Source: Phyto melanocephala
Taxonomy: Eukaryota; Arthropoda; Insecta; Diptera; Rhinophoridae
Reading direction: 5' to 3'
Length of the DNA stretch: 64,000 nt
Assembly: GCA_941918925.1 (NCBI GenBank)
Contig: OW799233.1
Location: forward strand, 744,001 to 808,000
In this document: piece after piece, positions 11,518 to 23,503 of the stretch
Position numbering within the stretch: position 1 is the stretch's first letter
How the letters are laid out: every line of letters begins with the position of its first letter
Translations under genes and position numbers: made by a program
The notes under the pieces: model-generated
Database searches by the model: none
The model's input: the letters and a program-made list of their open reading frames with translations, nothing else
Told to the model about the DNA's origin: nothing

Positions 11518-12839
11518 CAAAAAAAAAAAAAAGATGTAATAGTTTTTAAAATTTATTTGTTTCAATGTTTCCAAAATACATTTATTTGTATTAATTTTTA
11601 AAGAAATTTATGAATAAAGAAACAATGATATTAAAAAAAAACTGTTTTATAGCTATAGCTAATGCGTGATATAATAATTGTTAGCTTTGTGTAAAAATTG
11701 AGGCAAATGAGTTGAATCCGCGCTTAATTTTAGGTGACCTGTCATACGCTTTGAAAATTGTAAGAAAATCAATCAAACGTTATAGTGTTAACAACTTTTT
11801 GTTTTTATGCCACTTTGTGTAGATAACTTAGACCAACATACATACATACACATGTGCATACATACACATGTTTGAAAACCCTACAAGCAATAGAGTGGCC
11901 GACTATGAAAATAACACGCTTTGAAATGGCTTTTATCAACAACTAACTATTAACTACAAAGTAATGAAGAATGAAACATGAAGAATGAAGAGTCAATTTA
12001 GTTCGGTTAAAGTTAGCCGAGTTGCTTATAGGGTTTTGCATGAAACTAACTAATTAGTGATAATAACTGAAATAAAATAGCATACATATGTACAAACATA
12101 CATACATAAGAATGTTTGAATAAATGAATATATTAAAGATATTTATGATTAATAAAGTATCGTTTGACTTTTCAAATATATCAACTTCTTTCTATCATTC
12201 TTAGTAGAAACATAAATTAGAACGGATTCTCAATATTTATTTGTTTATCCATCAAATAATTTTTTATATATTTGCTTGCTTATTTATGATGTTAAATACT
12301 TGGCTAAAATGTATAATAAAAAAATATAAATGTTGAACTTCTGGTTGTTCAAATTTACTCAAATGGATCATCGTATATATTTTTTAGTTGTTTGTGTAAC
12401 AAATTGACTTCACAATATAAAAAGAATCAAATATTTGCCTTAAATTAATTTATAAAATTAAGTAGAAGAAGAGAAAATAGAAAAAGTATTCACGTGAACA
12501 TTAATAGTCTTTTTAAATTGCAAATATGCGATAAATATGACAAACAATATTGCACTAACTTGTACACTATGCTTCTCTTATCTCTATCTGATCTAGAGCG
12601 TGAATTTTAAGTAAAGTTTTTTGCCCAACTTTTAAGAAAACCTCTTTTTGTGTTAAAATATCAAAAATAAAAAATAAAACATTTATTTGGGTTCTCTGCA
12701 CAGCAAACCGTACAGGAAGTTCGGGGCTAGTGTCTTTCAATTAGTTTACTTTGGCTTTTGATGGGTAAATAGGTTTTGTATTTAAAAGATATTAAATTTA
12801 GAAAAACTTTACTACTCCACCCTTTCTTTTACTTATATT
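11518..12839. other. A+T-rich intergenic sequence, no gene seen
   Basis: Contains CATACATA tracts near 11838 and 12083. A stretch near 12700-12735 (CAGCAAACCGTACAGGAAG) could be an upstream remnant of the gypsy relic but shows no readable domain. Confidence 0.45.
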
Positions 12840-13470
12840 TCTAGGGTGGACATCTAACAACGAATTCCGGAAATGTAGACTATATTTACTTCAGACATGT
12901 TTTCAGAATTAGAAAAAATTTCAGGTATTCATAACATTGTACCTTCGTCTGATCATTTCCAAGCTACATTAATAATTAAAAAAATTTTCCTAGAACTGGT
13001 ACGATGCGCTTCCAATAGCTCTACTGGGATTACATTCCATCTATAAGGAAGAGTTAGCAGCGACTCCAGCGGAGATAGCGTACATATAAGATATTAGATT
13101 ACCAGGGGGAATAATAGTTTAGGCAAATTAAAACTATGCTTCCGATGTTTTGTTTCAGTTAAAAGAACATTTTAAAAAAGTTTAGTCGAATATTATTTAT
13201 CACACGGATTCTAAATCGGGTTTTTATATTCCAGAGGACTTACAAAGTTGTTAATATGTTTTTCTACGTGTAATTAATAAAAGTGTTTTGCAACAACCAT
13301 ATAAAGGTCCATTTGAAGTTGTAGAGAAGAACAAGAAGTGTTTTAAAATCGAAAAGGATTGAAAAGTTATAAGGGCACCTATCGATCGAATTAAACCGGC
13401 AATTACAGAAAACTCTTTAAACAACACTTACAATTCAACACCAAAAAAAAAACTAAAAACGTTCTCTTAA
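12840..13470 (+). pseudogene. Ty3/gypsy integrase C-terminal relic
   Basis: Several short frames together follow the order of a gypsy-group integrase tail: NNEFRKC near 12858, WYDALPIALLGLHSIYKEE near 13003, AATPAEIAY soon after, then QQPYKGPFEVVE and KIEKDGKVIRAPIDRIKPA near 13290-13400. These correspond to the end of the integrase catalytic core, the WxDxLPxxLLG segment and the C-terminal beta-barrel. Stops and frameshifts separate the blocks, so it is dead. A purine-rich GGAAGGGAAG near 13482 may be the polypurine tract before a decayed LTR. No gag, protease or reverse transcriptase is visible. Confidence 0.75.
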
Positions 13471-14027
13471 TTTATTTTTCGGAAGGGAAGTATTCTCGAT
13501 TCATTTTCAACTAAATTGTTGATTATGTTTTCATAGTTTTAAGTTTCGAATTTGTAAAATTTGTAGTTTTCAAACTAACAACCTATAGTTTGATTTGTTA
13601 GATAAATAAAATTTGTACCACAATGTACAAGTGAATATTCGATTCTAATGTCCTTATATAATCCCAAAAGAACTGCCTAGTTAATAGTTCTAAGGTCACT
13701 AGTGAAATATCCATACCAATCACATCATAAATAACTATAACACAGTAGGTATTGTGTGAGGTATAGCTGATCAATAGAACTGGTTGCAGACTCAATAATG
13801 AATTATTACAATCTTCTGGAGGTAAACCAAAATAGGACTAACCTTTTTACTGAAATGAGTAACAAGGCATATGTACAATGAATTGTTAAAATCGCCTATA
13901 TTTTACTTTTTTGTACCGAGATGGAAAATGAGGTTTATTTTTTGAAATTTAAAAATTTACTTGTGTTCTCACACCCTCATGGGTATCATGGATATCACAG
14001 AATTCATGTGTATGTATGTATGTTTGC
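13471..14027. other. A+T-rich spacer, possible decayed LTR, no gene seen
   Basis: Follows the gypsy relic. No direct repeat of it is visible upstream, so an LTR cannot be proven. Confidence 0.35.
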
Positions 14028-14748
14028 TATACCCTTCACCTGTGGTGTACAAGGGTATATATAGCTTTGTCATTCCGTTTGTAATTTCTACAATTTTCAT
14101 TTTCGACCCCATAAAGTATATATTTTCTGAAAGCTTATGAATAGAGGAGTCGATTAAGCCCTGTCCGTCTGTCCGTGTGTTGGTTGAAATCAACTTTTAA
14201 CTTTTAGAAGCAACTATATGTTCCTCAGATCTGTGTATGGTATCAATCTCTTGGAAATATCCGGGAATGAATCGCTATTGAAATTCAGCACAATCGCCAT
14301 ATAACTTTCTGAGATATGAGCAAAAAACCACGACCACCTCGTTTTTTTCACAATTACAACAACAACCTACATACATACTGGTTAGAGTAAACGTGGCATC
14401 GAGTCCCATCTGAGCCAAACATTTTTTTTTTATTTAATTTTATATATTTTTTATATTTTTATTATTTTTTTTATAAATTTTTTTTTTTAATTTTTTAAAA
14501 AAAAATTTTTAATTTTTTTTTGTTGTTTTTAAAATATATTTTCTTATTTTTTTTTTTTTGTAATTTTTTTTTTTTGTTTAGAAACACATACGTAAACTCA
14601 ATTAATTGAGTTTTCTACGTCAGTTTTTTACATTTATGTACGTATTTGATATGAGATGAATGGTGATACAAACAATTGTTATTGCATGACTACACGTTGT
14701 GAAGGGTATATAAGATTCGGCACGGCCAAATAAAGCACTGTTACTTGT
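14028..14748 (+). mobile_element. DINE-1/Helentron-type element, type I
   Basis: Has the 5' hairpin TATACCCTTCACCTGTGGTG, the GACCCCATAAAGTATATA box, a short GTCTGTCC tract, the box GCATCGAGTCCCATCTGAGC, a T-rich core and the 3' hairpin (one arm mutated, CACGGCCAAAT) followed by CACTGTTACTTG. Full length, non-coding. Confidence 0.85.
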
Positions 14749-15089
14749 TTTTTTTTAATCAAACATATACATGAATTCGCTTCGGCAGAAAACATCTTTG
14801 AAAAATTGACTAGCAATTCGTCGTTGCAAAAATAGAAAAAAAAAAAGTAAAAATTATAGGATTCTGAAATGTACAAACAGCATTCATTATGAAATGGAAT
14901 GGATTTGTTGAAAAACTTATATTGGTGATGTGAGTACGTTCAATAATACAAATGTATCTATTATGATCATCTATTGCTTTAAACTAGAATTTCGTATGTG
15001 TGGACACACATACATACATATCAACATATTTCAGTTTAATAAGAATGACTCGTTTCTCTTAAAGAGTTCGAGTTGATCAAGAATAAACC

Positions 15090-15150
15090 GCTTTTTATAA
15101 AAAGAAAAAAAATATTTGTATATAAATGTGCTTCACAGATGGGACGATTA
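15090..15150 (+). promoter_or_regulatory. Possible core promoter of the YLP/GYR gene
   Basis: Two TATA-like stretches, TTTTTATAAAAAG (15092) and GTATATAAATG (15118), lie 70-100 bp before the proposed ATG at 15194. With the usual 30-bp spacing the second would start transcription near 15150 and give a roughly 45-base leader. Position only; no initiator is convincing. Confidence 0.3.
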
Positions 15151-15193
15151 TCAATTGTTTCCTAACTTCACGAGGTGTAAAATCATCTCGAAA

Positions 15194-15936
15194 ATGGTAA
15201 TACAAGTATTAAAAATCATCTCAAACGATAAAGAATTAAAAAAAAAGAACAAAAACAAAGGATTAACAGTGTTGTGCTGCGTACAGAAAACGTTTGTTTA
15301 AGTTAAATGAAAATCTAAAATGTGTTTTGTTATTGGTGTTGTTACAATTACAAAGCACATTTAAAATTTTCGTTCGCCTTAAACTAAACGATTGTTTTGT
15401 GTAAAAAGTACATTAAATAAAAATACCTTTTTTGTATTTTCTAGAATCCAATATTTATTCTATTGGCTGTAATTGCTACAGCGAATGCTGCCTTACATTC
15501 TAGTGAGTATTTGCCCCCTTTGGAAGATGCTTCACCAGCAAGCAATGCAGATTTACAATCTATTGGAGAATCAAGTTTATTTGCTGATGATGGCTATCGT
15601 TACAAAACTGTAAAACGTTTACGTTTTCGTCACCGTCGTGACGTCAATGAATTGCCGTTAGACGAATATCTGCCGCCTACTGAAATTGCCCCTGCCGTTG
15701 TTGATATACCAGTGGTTATTGAGGAATCTGCTGCTCTTTCTGATGATGGTTACCATTACAAAACCATTAGACGTATCCGTTATCGTCGTCGACGTCGTGA
15801 TGTCAACGAATTGCTTTCTCACGAATACTTGCCTCCTGGTGAAGAAATACATGTTCTAGAAGAAACTGCTCCTTTAGTCGATGATGGCTACCACTACAAG
15901 ACTGCAAGACACATAATTTACAGACGTCGTTTTTAA
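15194..15936 (+). CDS. Secreted-type protein with YLP and GYR motifs
   Basis: Exon 2 (15445-15936) is firm. It opens after a pyrimidine tract and TAG with a hydrophobic leader (NPIFILLAVIATANAA), then repeats a module three times: EYLPP, an acidic spacer, and DDGYRYKT or DDGYHYKT followed by a basic arm; the first two modules also end in RDVNEL. EYLPP and DGYxYKT are the Pfam YLP and GYR motifs of Drosophila proteins of unknown function. The basic runs before RDVNEL look like furin-type processing sites, so the precursor may yield several peptides. Exon 2 lacks an ATG. The best first exon is ATG at 15194-15196, directly followed by a GTAATA donor, giving a 248-bp intron in phase 0 and a 164-residue protein with a signal peptide. 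That first exon is inferred and an alternative upstream exon is possible. Stop TAA at 15934-15936. Confidence 0.75.
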
Positions 15937-16049
15937 AAAAAAAGTACACATATTCGACAACGATAGCATTGAATAGTTTTAGAACGATAGTTAAATAGAG
16001 TCGCAACATATACGTGCATATGCAATTAAAATTTAACTACGAATTTAAA

Positions 16050-16055
16050 AATAAA
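16050..16055 (+). terminator. Poly(A) signal of the YLP/GYR gene
   Basis: AATAAA 114 bases after the stop codon, the first hexamer in the trailer. Confidence 0.55.
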
Positions 16056-16367
16056 TATATTTTTGTTAAAAACATACAAATTGTACGAGTATTTAACGTT
16101 TGTTTTTGATTTTATATTTTCAGCAACAAATTTTCTGGATATAATTAATGCATTTAATATCGCTTAACTCGAGTTGCAATATCGTTTCAAAATACAATCA
16201 AAATTGGAAGTTCCATGTACGTGTTTAAAAAAAAATATATAAAATATCGGGTAACAAAATACATACATATAAAGTTTGTCACACAATCTGATTGTGCGCT
16301 TTTTTAATACACGCTCACACAAATAAATAATTTTGTATGTTAAGAACATATTTTCTGGATGTTTTGA

Positions 16368-17272
16368 ACCATTCACCTGTGGGAAAAATAAACTTCATCG
16401 TTTAAGAAAACGGTGTGTAACTCATATTTTCTAAGACCTGATTTAATTTTGGGATGATCTAACTATGTGTGTCCGTCTGTTAAAAGCACGATAGAGCTCG
16501 AACATCATACATCAGAAATGTTTTATATTTAAAATATGATAAGTCGATAAAAAAAAAGGTAGAGGGTAATAGCTTCTAATGCAAGACTAGGTCATACAAA
16601 AATGTCTTTCTTACATCGGATAAAATGTCTCCCCGAAAATTGCTTAAGTCCGTACATTACGAAAATAGTCATAGATCAAACGCTCACTTTTACGCCTACC
16701 TCCCATATGACGCTTTTCTTGGGCAAAGATTTTGAAAGAATAAAGAACTATTTATTCAAATATATAAGTGTAATTCACTAGCTACCACTACTACAAGCTA
16801 AACAACTTTGACATGCCAATCTTAACACCCACTCCTCACATTATCTACTATTAATAAAATTTAAAAGCTCATAAAAGCGATATAAATAGATGTATGATGA
16901 TGAAATTTGTCAATTATAGCTTTCTGGTCAATCCTAGTACAGTGCGAGAAAATTAAGGTGACACGTCTTCAATAACGCCCATCTCCCATATAACGTTTTA
17001 TCCTAAATTCATATATTTTTTCTATGGACAAAGATTTTGGAAAAATTAAGGACTCTTAATTTAAATATTTAAATTAACTTCATTAGCAGAAATTACTTTA
17101 TTATTACCATCAACGATTCAAAAGCTCATAAAACCGACAAAATTTAAAGTATGATGATAAAAATTTGTTTATATGTATGTATATGTATCTTTCTGTTCGA
17201 CTTTTATATTGCCAGAAATCGCACTTTAACGCCCACGTCTCATATAACGCTTTACCTTAAATGCATATAATT
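16368..17272 (+). mobile_element. Old Helentron-related repeat (variant with ACGCCCAC boxes)
   Basis: Starts near CCATTCACCTGTGGG, then GTCCGTCTGTTAAAAGCACG and a series of ACGCCCAC/ACGCCTAC boxes with CGCTTTA repeats. The same order (GTCCGTCTG, CGATAGAG, CGCCCACCTCTCAT) recurs at 37247-37960. Similar ACGCCCAC boxes occur in Drosophila DINE-1-type repeats. It is diverged, with no 3' hairpin. Confidence 0.5.
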
Positions 17273-17283
17273 TATATTTGGAC

Positions 17284-17467
17284 CAAGGTTTATTTATTCA
17301 TTAGGAAATTGCAGTTCGGAGAGATCTTTTTTGTTTATATTTTTATATATTAATTTTGACATTTGATATAAATGAGAGAAGAGAGAAAATTGTTTTTTAT
17401 CTATGGACTTTGACGTTTGAAATTTAAAGTGAGAAAAAAATATCAGCTGACGAATCAATATGCCTTG
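17284..17467 (-). mobile_element. MULE-type MITE (CAAGGCATAT family)
   Basis: Ends are CAAGG...TTTATTCATTAGG on the left and AATATGCCTTG on the right. The interior (GCAGTTCGGAGAG, GAGAGAAAATTG, CAGCTGACGAATC) matches the intact copy at 62065-62274 in reverse orientation. Flanking duplication is decayed (TATTTGGAC / ATTTGAAAA). Confidence 0.7.
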
Positions 17468-17499
17468 ATTTGAAAAAAAAAACTCTAATGAAAAGATAG

Positions 17500-17880
17500 A
17501 TTTTTGAAATTAGTGACTATTGATGCGAGGTGAGTCTATAATGGTAATTTTTCGCATTTTTATGTTACTTTATGTATGTTCTATTATTATGAAGCTAGAA
17601 TTTTAAAATTATAGACTATTGATCAGAAGTTTCTCATTTTTAAAATATTTTTTGTATTTTCTATGTGTGTGAAGCTAAATTTTTTAAATTAGGGACTATT
17701 GATGCTAGTTGAAATTGAAAATAATATGGTCTACTCAAAACGTACTTTTCTCTATTTTGATGGTGCTTTTTATATTTTCTACGTTTGTGAAGCTAGACTT
17801 TTGAAATTGGGGAATATCTATCCGAGGTTAGTATGAAAATAATGTATTCCACCCAAAAGATACTATGTCTTTTTTATTGC
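17500..17880 (+). repeat. Degenerate tandem repeat, about 80-120 bp units
   Basis: Units share GAAGCTAGAATTTTAAAATT, GGGACTATTGATGC and TTTTTATATTTTCTACGT. The GACTATTGAT landmark or its variant falls at 17515, 17614, 17694 and 17810. The same unit occurs at 32935-33940. Confidence 0.65.
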
Positions 17881-18435
17881 TACTAGTGTCATATTAAAAC
17901 GCGGCTTAGTTTATTGTTTGTCAATAATGTTCAGTATTTTAGCTAATTTTTAAAATTTGATGCGCAATAAATTTTTTACCACATGAGTTGTAAAAAAAAA
18001 ATATACCATTTTACATTTGTTCTTATATTTTATGACTGAACAACTAATATAACAAAATTTTACTATTTTAGCCAATTTTGAAAAGTTTACTGGATATAGG
18101 CGAAAAACAAGATTTGAAAAATAAATAGTGCAGGACTAAAACGACTCTTTTTTTAATATATACATATTAATATATATTTATCGACTATTATTTTAATATA
18201 AATATATTATAGAAATTTAAAAACTCTCATGTAGTAACCTTTTTAGCAACTGTGAAAAGTTTGTCAACGAACAAAAATAGTTCTTTAGAAACCGTCTTAT
18301 CTTAAACACTGTTTTACCGTTTGAACCACCCTGTGTACAATATTAATGATTGTTTCTTTGCAAGCAAGGCGAATTTAATTATCATGTGGTGGTATCTCTC
18401 CAACAAATACAATACTAAAATAACAACATGGTTTT
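17881..18435. other. A+T-rich intergenic sequence, no gene seen
   Basis: Low-complexity A/T; nothing recognised. Confidence 0.4.
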
Positions 18436-19143
18436 TATACCCTTCACCTGTGGAGCACAAGGGTATACATAGCTTTGTCCATCCGTTTGTAATTTCTACA
18501 ATTTTCATTTCCGACCCCATAAAGTATATATTTTCTGAAAGCTTATGAATAGAGGAGTGGATTAAGCCCTGACCGTCTGTCCGTGAGTTGGTTGAAATCA
18601 ACTTTTAGAAGCAACCACATGTTCCTCAGACCTGTGTATGGTATCAATCTTTTGGAAATATCCGGAAATGAATCGATATTGAAATTCAGCACAATCACCC
18701 CATAACCTTCTGAGATATGAGCAAAAAACCACGACCACCCCGTTTTTTTCACAATTACAACAACAACATACACATAAACTGGTTAGAGTAAACGTGGCAC
18801 CGAATCCCAGCTGAGCCAAAAAAAAAAATTTTTTTATTTAATATTTTTATTTTATATATTATTTATATTTTTATTAGTTTTTTTTAAATTTTTTTTTTAA
18901 ATTTTTTTGTTTTTTTTTTTTTGTTTTAATACATTTTTATTATTTTTTTTATATTTTTTTAACATACATACGTAAATTAATAATTTTACAATGAGATGTT
19001 TTTATATGTATAAGTATGTTTTTTAAATCTATGTACGTATTTCATATGAGATGAATGGTGTTACAAACAATTGTTATTACATGACTACACGTTGTGAAGG
19101 GTATATAAGATTCGGCACGGCCGAATATAGCACTTTTACTTGT
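18436..19143 (+). mobile_element. DINE-1/Helentron-type element, type I
   Basis: TATACCCTTCACCTGTGGAG hairpin, GACCCCATAAAGTATATA box, GTCTGTCCGTGAG, ACGACCACC block, box GCACCGAATCCCAGCTGAGC, T-rich core, and the 3' hairpin TTCGGCACGGCCGAA with CACTTTTACTTG. Full length. Confidence 0.85.
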
Positions 19144-19882
19144 TTATTGTTACTTTCGTCTACCGATGTGTCAAAAACTACATGGGTTTTGTTTGTTTTT
19201 CTTGCGCGAGAAAAAGTAATCTATGTAAACATAAATATTTGACACCTCAATCATTATTTATGCAAATAAAAAAGTAGATCTGGGTATCAATTCTCGTTCT
19301 ATGAAACTATGAAATGAAAAGTTTTTGTGTGTAATATCATATGGTGCCACCATACCCTTTGCTATACAAAAACTTTTTCATTTCACAGTTTCACAGAACG
19401 AGAATTGAGCCTCAGCTATCTTTTCGAACTTTAGAAGTAACTGTGCGAAATCACATTAAAAAATGTTTATAAACAAGCTTATGTTTTGACATGGAGATTA
19501 CGTCCTGCGTATTGCACATAATTTAAAAAAATATTTGTGTGAATAATTCTCTTGTTATGCAATCAAAAACATAAAAACTGCGTTTTTATATATATTTACA
19601 CATTTTTATTATTTTGTTTATGTTTTATTTAAAAAATCATTTCGTTTCCCCACATTCACCAGATTCTTTTATGTAATTTACGCAAAGAGCAAATACATAT
19701 AAAAGAAATAACAATAAAATTTGGCAATCTAATATTTTTTGAAAATAAGTTTGAACAATTATTTGGCAATGTATTGGTAAGTAAATGTTTCACGTGAAAA
19801 CACGATGTTGAAAATAGAATTTGACAGTTTAGTACACAATTATATAAAAATGTATTACGCGTGGAGATAGCCAGTTAGTTAA
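19144..19882. other. A+T-rich intergenic sequence, no gene seen
   Basis: A short inverted pair (AATTCTCGTTCTATGAAACT at 19290 and AGTTTCACAGAACGAGAATT near 19387) folds a segment of about 115 bp, probably an old MITE. No coding. Confidence 0.45.
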
Positions 19883-19891
19883 CATGAAATA

Positions 19892-20131
19892 CATGGTACA
19901 ATTATCAGGTGGCCTCACCAAAACAGCTGATTTTTTTCACTACCTTAAGATTTAACTTAAATGTCAAATTTTGTTTATGTATGTGTATATATTATGTACG
20001 TATATATTCCACCACTTAAAAAACACAAACACACATTTGCTTTTTGACATTTAAGTCGTCGTTTTCCAACAACAAAATGCATGTAGAATTTTGTTGTTGC
20101 AGAACTGAGGCTACCTGATAATTGTACCATG
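19892..20131. mobile_element. MULE-type MITE (CATGGTAC family), 9-bp TSD
   Basis: TIRs CATGGTACAATTATCAGGTG and its complement ending GTACCATG. Perfect 9-bp duplication CATGAAATA at 19883-19891 and 20132-20140, the duplication length of Mutator-like elements. The interior contains CAGCTGATT and GTTGTTGCAGAACTGAGG. Relatives lie at 50702-50819 and 63716-64000. Length 240 bp, non-coding. Confidence 0.85.
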
Positions 20132-20140
20132 CATGAAATA

Positions 20141-21231
20141 GTTACATATGCTGAAACGAGCAGATGTGTTACCAAATCTGAAAATATGAAAATCCCGTAT
20201 TTTTAGAGTTGAGCGCTATTATCGCACAAGTATGATACATACATACATATGTATGTGCATAAGTGTGTACGTGATGTGTTTCGTCTTTGCTAAAATGAAA
20301 ACAAAAGGAACAAATAGGTTTTTTTTGTAGATTCTTTTAAATTCAATTTAGAATTTAACGTCGGCACATTTGCTTGACGGAGAAAGTATAAAATATTTTG
20401 ATTACGTTGTTGTTAGCCGGTGGTGGTGCAAGTTTTCTAAAAGGTGATAAAAATTTTAAAATAGTGACTAAAAATAAATAAATGGTTCATAAATGCAAAA
20501 AATTAACGAAACGGTTCACAAAAAAATGTTTAAAAAAATTTTATCATGATATGAAATGTATGAGTAAAGAAAGTAAATAATATATGTATAACTTTTTACA
20601 TATAAATATGTACATATCTATATCAATAAAACTACATAAAAAGTTTATCGTTCATTCAGTTTTACAAATAAAAAACTTGAAACATTTTTCTGTTTTCGCT
20701 TTGACAAGTGGACCAACGCATTTCTATGCAGTAGAGGTACATTAAAAATCATTGACCTTTATTTGACATTTGTCAAGAACATACGAAAATACTTGTTTAA
20801 CTGATTGGACTGTACGGCGGTGGTAAAAACAGATTAATGAGAAGCAAAAAAACTACTTTGCATAATAATAATTCGTAATAAATAAAGAACATAGTTTTGG
20901 GTGCATTGCAGTAAGAGCGTCATTTGTTTACATCATTTTTTTTTAATTTAGTGTCGTTAACGGCATAAAATAATTTACAGAAAGAGATGTGTGCGTGAGT
21001 AATTTTCGCCTCACCATCACGCATGCTCACGAAAAAAAATAGCACGTTTACATACAAGGCAATTTTATATTTTTTATGCACTTAACGTTATCACATACGA
21101 ATATTTTTTAATCACGACCACTCATGAAGTACAATTTGTGAACTCAGAAGATGTCGTATTATCATAACTAAATATGTTATTTTTTCCAAGAACACTCATT
21201 TGGAATTAGGTATAACTTATTTTAACTTATA
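20141..21231. other. A+T-rich sequence upstream of GlyS, no coding gene seen
   Basis: May hold the untranslated first exon of GlyS, since the coding exon begins right at a splice acceptor. A GTATAAAATA box near 20388 and a following AAAAGGTGATAA donor-like site near 20440 are candidates only. Confidence 0.3.
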
Positions 21232-21449
21232 ATTCTGTGGCTGGAGCTAAAAGGGTCAATGTCACTTTTTTGCTCTTTTGAGCTGTTTTTGGTAAAACAG
21301 CTAAAATCATACTTAACCCAGAACAGCTTCATAAATAAAATACTGGCCAATGTCACTATGAAAGCATATATAAAAGTTAAAAGTTCAATTCAAGTTTTCT
21401 CAAAAGTGAATATTTTGACATTGGCCCTTTTAGCTCCAAGCCACAGAAT
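21232..21449. mobile_element. MITE with about 33-bp TIRs and TA duplication
   Basis: Left TIR ATTCTGTGGCTGGAGCTAAA continuing to CAATGTCA, right the inverted copy with two differences, both bounded by TA (21230-21231, 21450-21451). 218 bp, non-coding; a TA duplication fits Tc1/mariner-like elements. The TIR start resembles the element at 41783-42899. Confidence 0.75.
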
Positions 21450-22734
21450 TAAGGTCAATATTTTTGAAGTTGAGTATGCTATTTCATTTCTATAGCGCAA
21501 AATTCATATACCTAATAGTCTTTGTTTTAAAGAGAATCAATTTTTGAAAACAACTCAAAATTTTAAGTGTTTTTCTGTAAAACTATAAAAACAAACATAA
21601 GCAGTTTTTCCTTATTACTACAGATATGAAATATTTTGTAGGTCAAACATTTTATACTCTACCTAGTGCATTTAATAGTAAAGCATCGGTATGCGTTTTT
21701 GCGGATACTGCTTGGATATTATATTAATATCGACGTTGCTGATTTTTTCTATCGCCACTTCTCGTGGACTTAGTAGAATTTGTACTAGGTGTATGTACAA
21801 ACTATGTAGTATCATAGAAATTTAAAAAGAAAATACGATAAGATTTATTATGCAATTAGTTATTCCCAAAAGAAATAATAATTATAATATGAAAATTGTT
21901 TACAAGTAGTATCTAAACGAGTTCATCTACATAAGTACTACCTACATATTGTTGTTGTTTACGTACATTCAATAGAAGAATTGTATATTTTAATTTTAAT
22001 AAATATTCAGGATATACCTATGTACGTATAATAATTTACTTGTATACTTATATTTTAGCAACGACATTTTAAACATCATCGCTATTTGGCAATGTACCCA
22101 TTTAATGGTGCAATAATTTGATTAAGAATATATATTTTCGTTTTCATTTAAAACAATGTACGTACATACATATTTCTCTTTTAATGACTAGACAAATCGA
22201 ATATATAATTTTTTACAAAAAAAAAAATAAATTATCATTTTCTGGTTTTTGCTAATATTTGTTTCTTTCAAATAATACTTTTTCGTTGAACTATAAAAAA
22301 AGACAGGTAAACAATATGAAATATAACGTTCATTTGAAAAAACTTAAGAAGGCTTACAACTTTACAACACATTACCAAATTATATTAAAAATTAAAGTAA
22401 TCAAAATCTAGTTAAAAAACAAATCTCATTTTTTGTTCAGTATAATTTTTTAACCAATTAAGGTTATTGTATGTACTATGTAAAAAATATTACTAATACT
22501 AATAAAAATCATTAAATAAAATATATTTACAATAAAGATTAAAAATTAATTCACTCGTCAGTTTTATAAAAAAAATGTTAGACAGGTTTTTTTTTTAACT
22601 ATCGAACTGTCAAAAATTCTGTAAAGTTCAATTTTGATTGGACAAAAATTTCAATTACACCAATTCAAGGTGAGAGTTTTCCAAACAACAAAGCTTGTCT
22701 ATTTCAAAAAGAGGACATCAAACTACAATAAAAA
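21450..22734. other. A+T-rich sequence upstream of GlyS, no gene seen
   Basis: No domain, repeat or RNA recognised. Probably intron or 5' flank of GlyS. Confidence 0.4.
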
Positions 22735-23030
22735 CAAGTAACAGTGCTATATTCGACCGTGCCGAATCTTATATACCCTTCACAACTTGTAGTCATGCAA
22801 TAACAATTGTTTGAATCACCATTCATCTCATATTAAATACGTACATACATGTAAAAAACATACCAAATAAAAAAAATTACAAAAAAAAATATATTAAAAA
22901 TAAAAAAAATAATAATAAAAAAAAATTACAAAAAAAAAAAAAAATTTTAAATTTTTTTAAAAAATTTTTTTTAAAAAAATAATAAATTATAAATAATATA
23001 TTAAATAAAATAAAATAATTTTTTTTGGCA
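22735..23030 (-). mobile_element. Truncated DINE-1/Helentron element (3' part)
   Basis: The 3' hairpin (one base changed: TTCGACCGTGCCGAA) and the CACAACTTGTAGTCATGC block, then an A-rich core ending at TTTTTTTTGGC. The 5' half is missing. Confidence 0.8.
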
Positions 23031-23107
23031 GAAAATAGCACTCTTGTTTTGTTTCAGGCTGACCTAGAATCGTTATTTACATGTAAAATAATATTAGAAC
23101 TATATTT

Positions 23108-23312
23108 ATTTGGTTGTTGGGTTTAAGCTGGTGTATATGCATTTCACTGGTGCTTATGCCAGATCATCAGTAAACCTTTACCCAAATTCTTGAAAAAGTT
23201 TAAAATTTTTATAAGTTATATTTTTTCAATTCTCATTAACAAAATGAGAATTCAAAAATAAAACAAAAAACTATAAAAAACTTTTTCAAAAACCCAACCA
23301 ACAATTTTTCAA
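23108..23312 (+). mobile_element. MITE with GGTTGTTGGGTTT ends
   Basis: Starts TTGGTTGTTGGGTTTAAGC and ends AAAACCCAACCAACAA, imperfect TIRs. The block TGCTTATGCCAGATCATCAG identifies further copies at 38384 (interrupted) and, inverted, at 39826-40003. Confidence 0.65.
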
Positions 23313-23414
23313 TTTTAATTTATTTTATTTTTCTAATCCCTTTAGCATTTGGCTAACCGTTGGTTAACACTAAATGCTTATAAGGGCAACCGAAAAATAA
23401 AATCTTTATTTTAG

Positions 23415-23503
23415 TTAATTTACTAAATTATTTAGGATATGCTCCCATAATTAATTTAACTGAAAAATTATGGGAGCATATCCTAAATAATTTAGTAAAT
23501 TAA
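23415..23503. repeat. 38-bp perfect inverted repeat with 13-nt loop
   Basis: Arms 23415-23452 and 23466-23503 are exact complements (start TTAATTTACTAAATT, end CTCCCATAATT). A diverged relative with a longer centre is at about 40010-40195, again beside the GGTTGTTGGG MITE. Confidence 0.9.

Noticed and set aside
20385..20450. TATA box and leader exon for GlyS
   Set aside because: GTATAAAATA and a donor-like AAAAGGTGATAA are present but equally good matches occur all over this A+T-rich sequence; kept only as a candidate.
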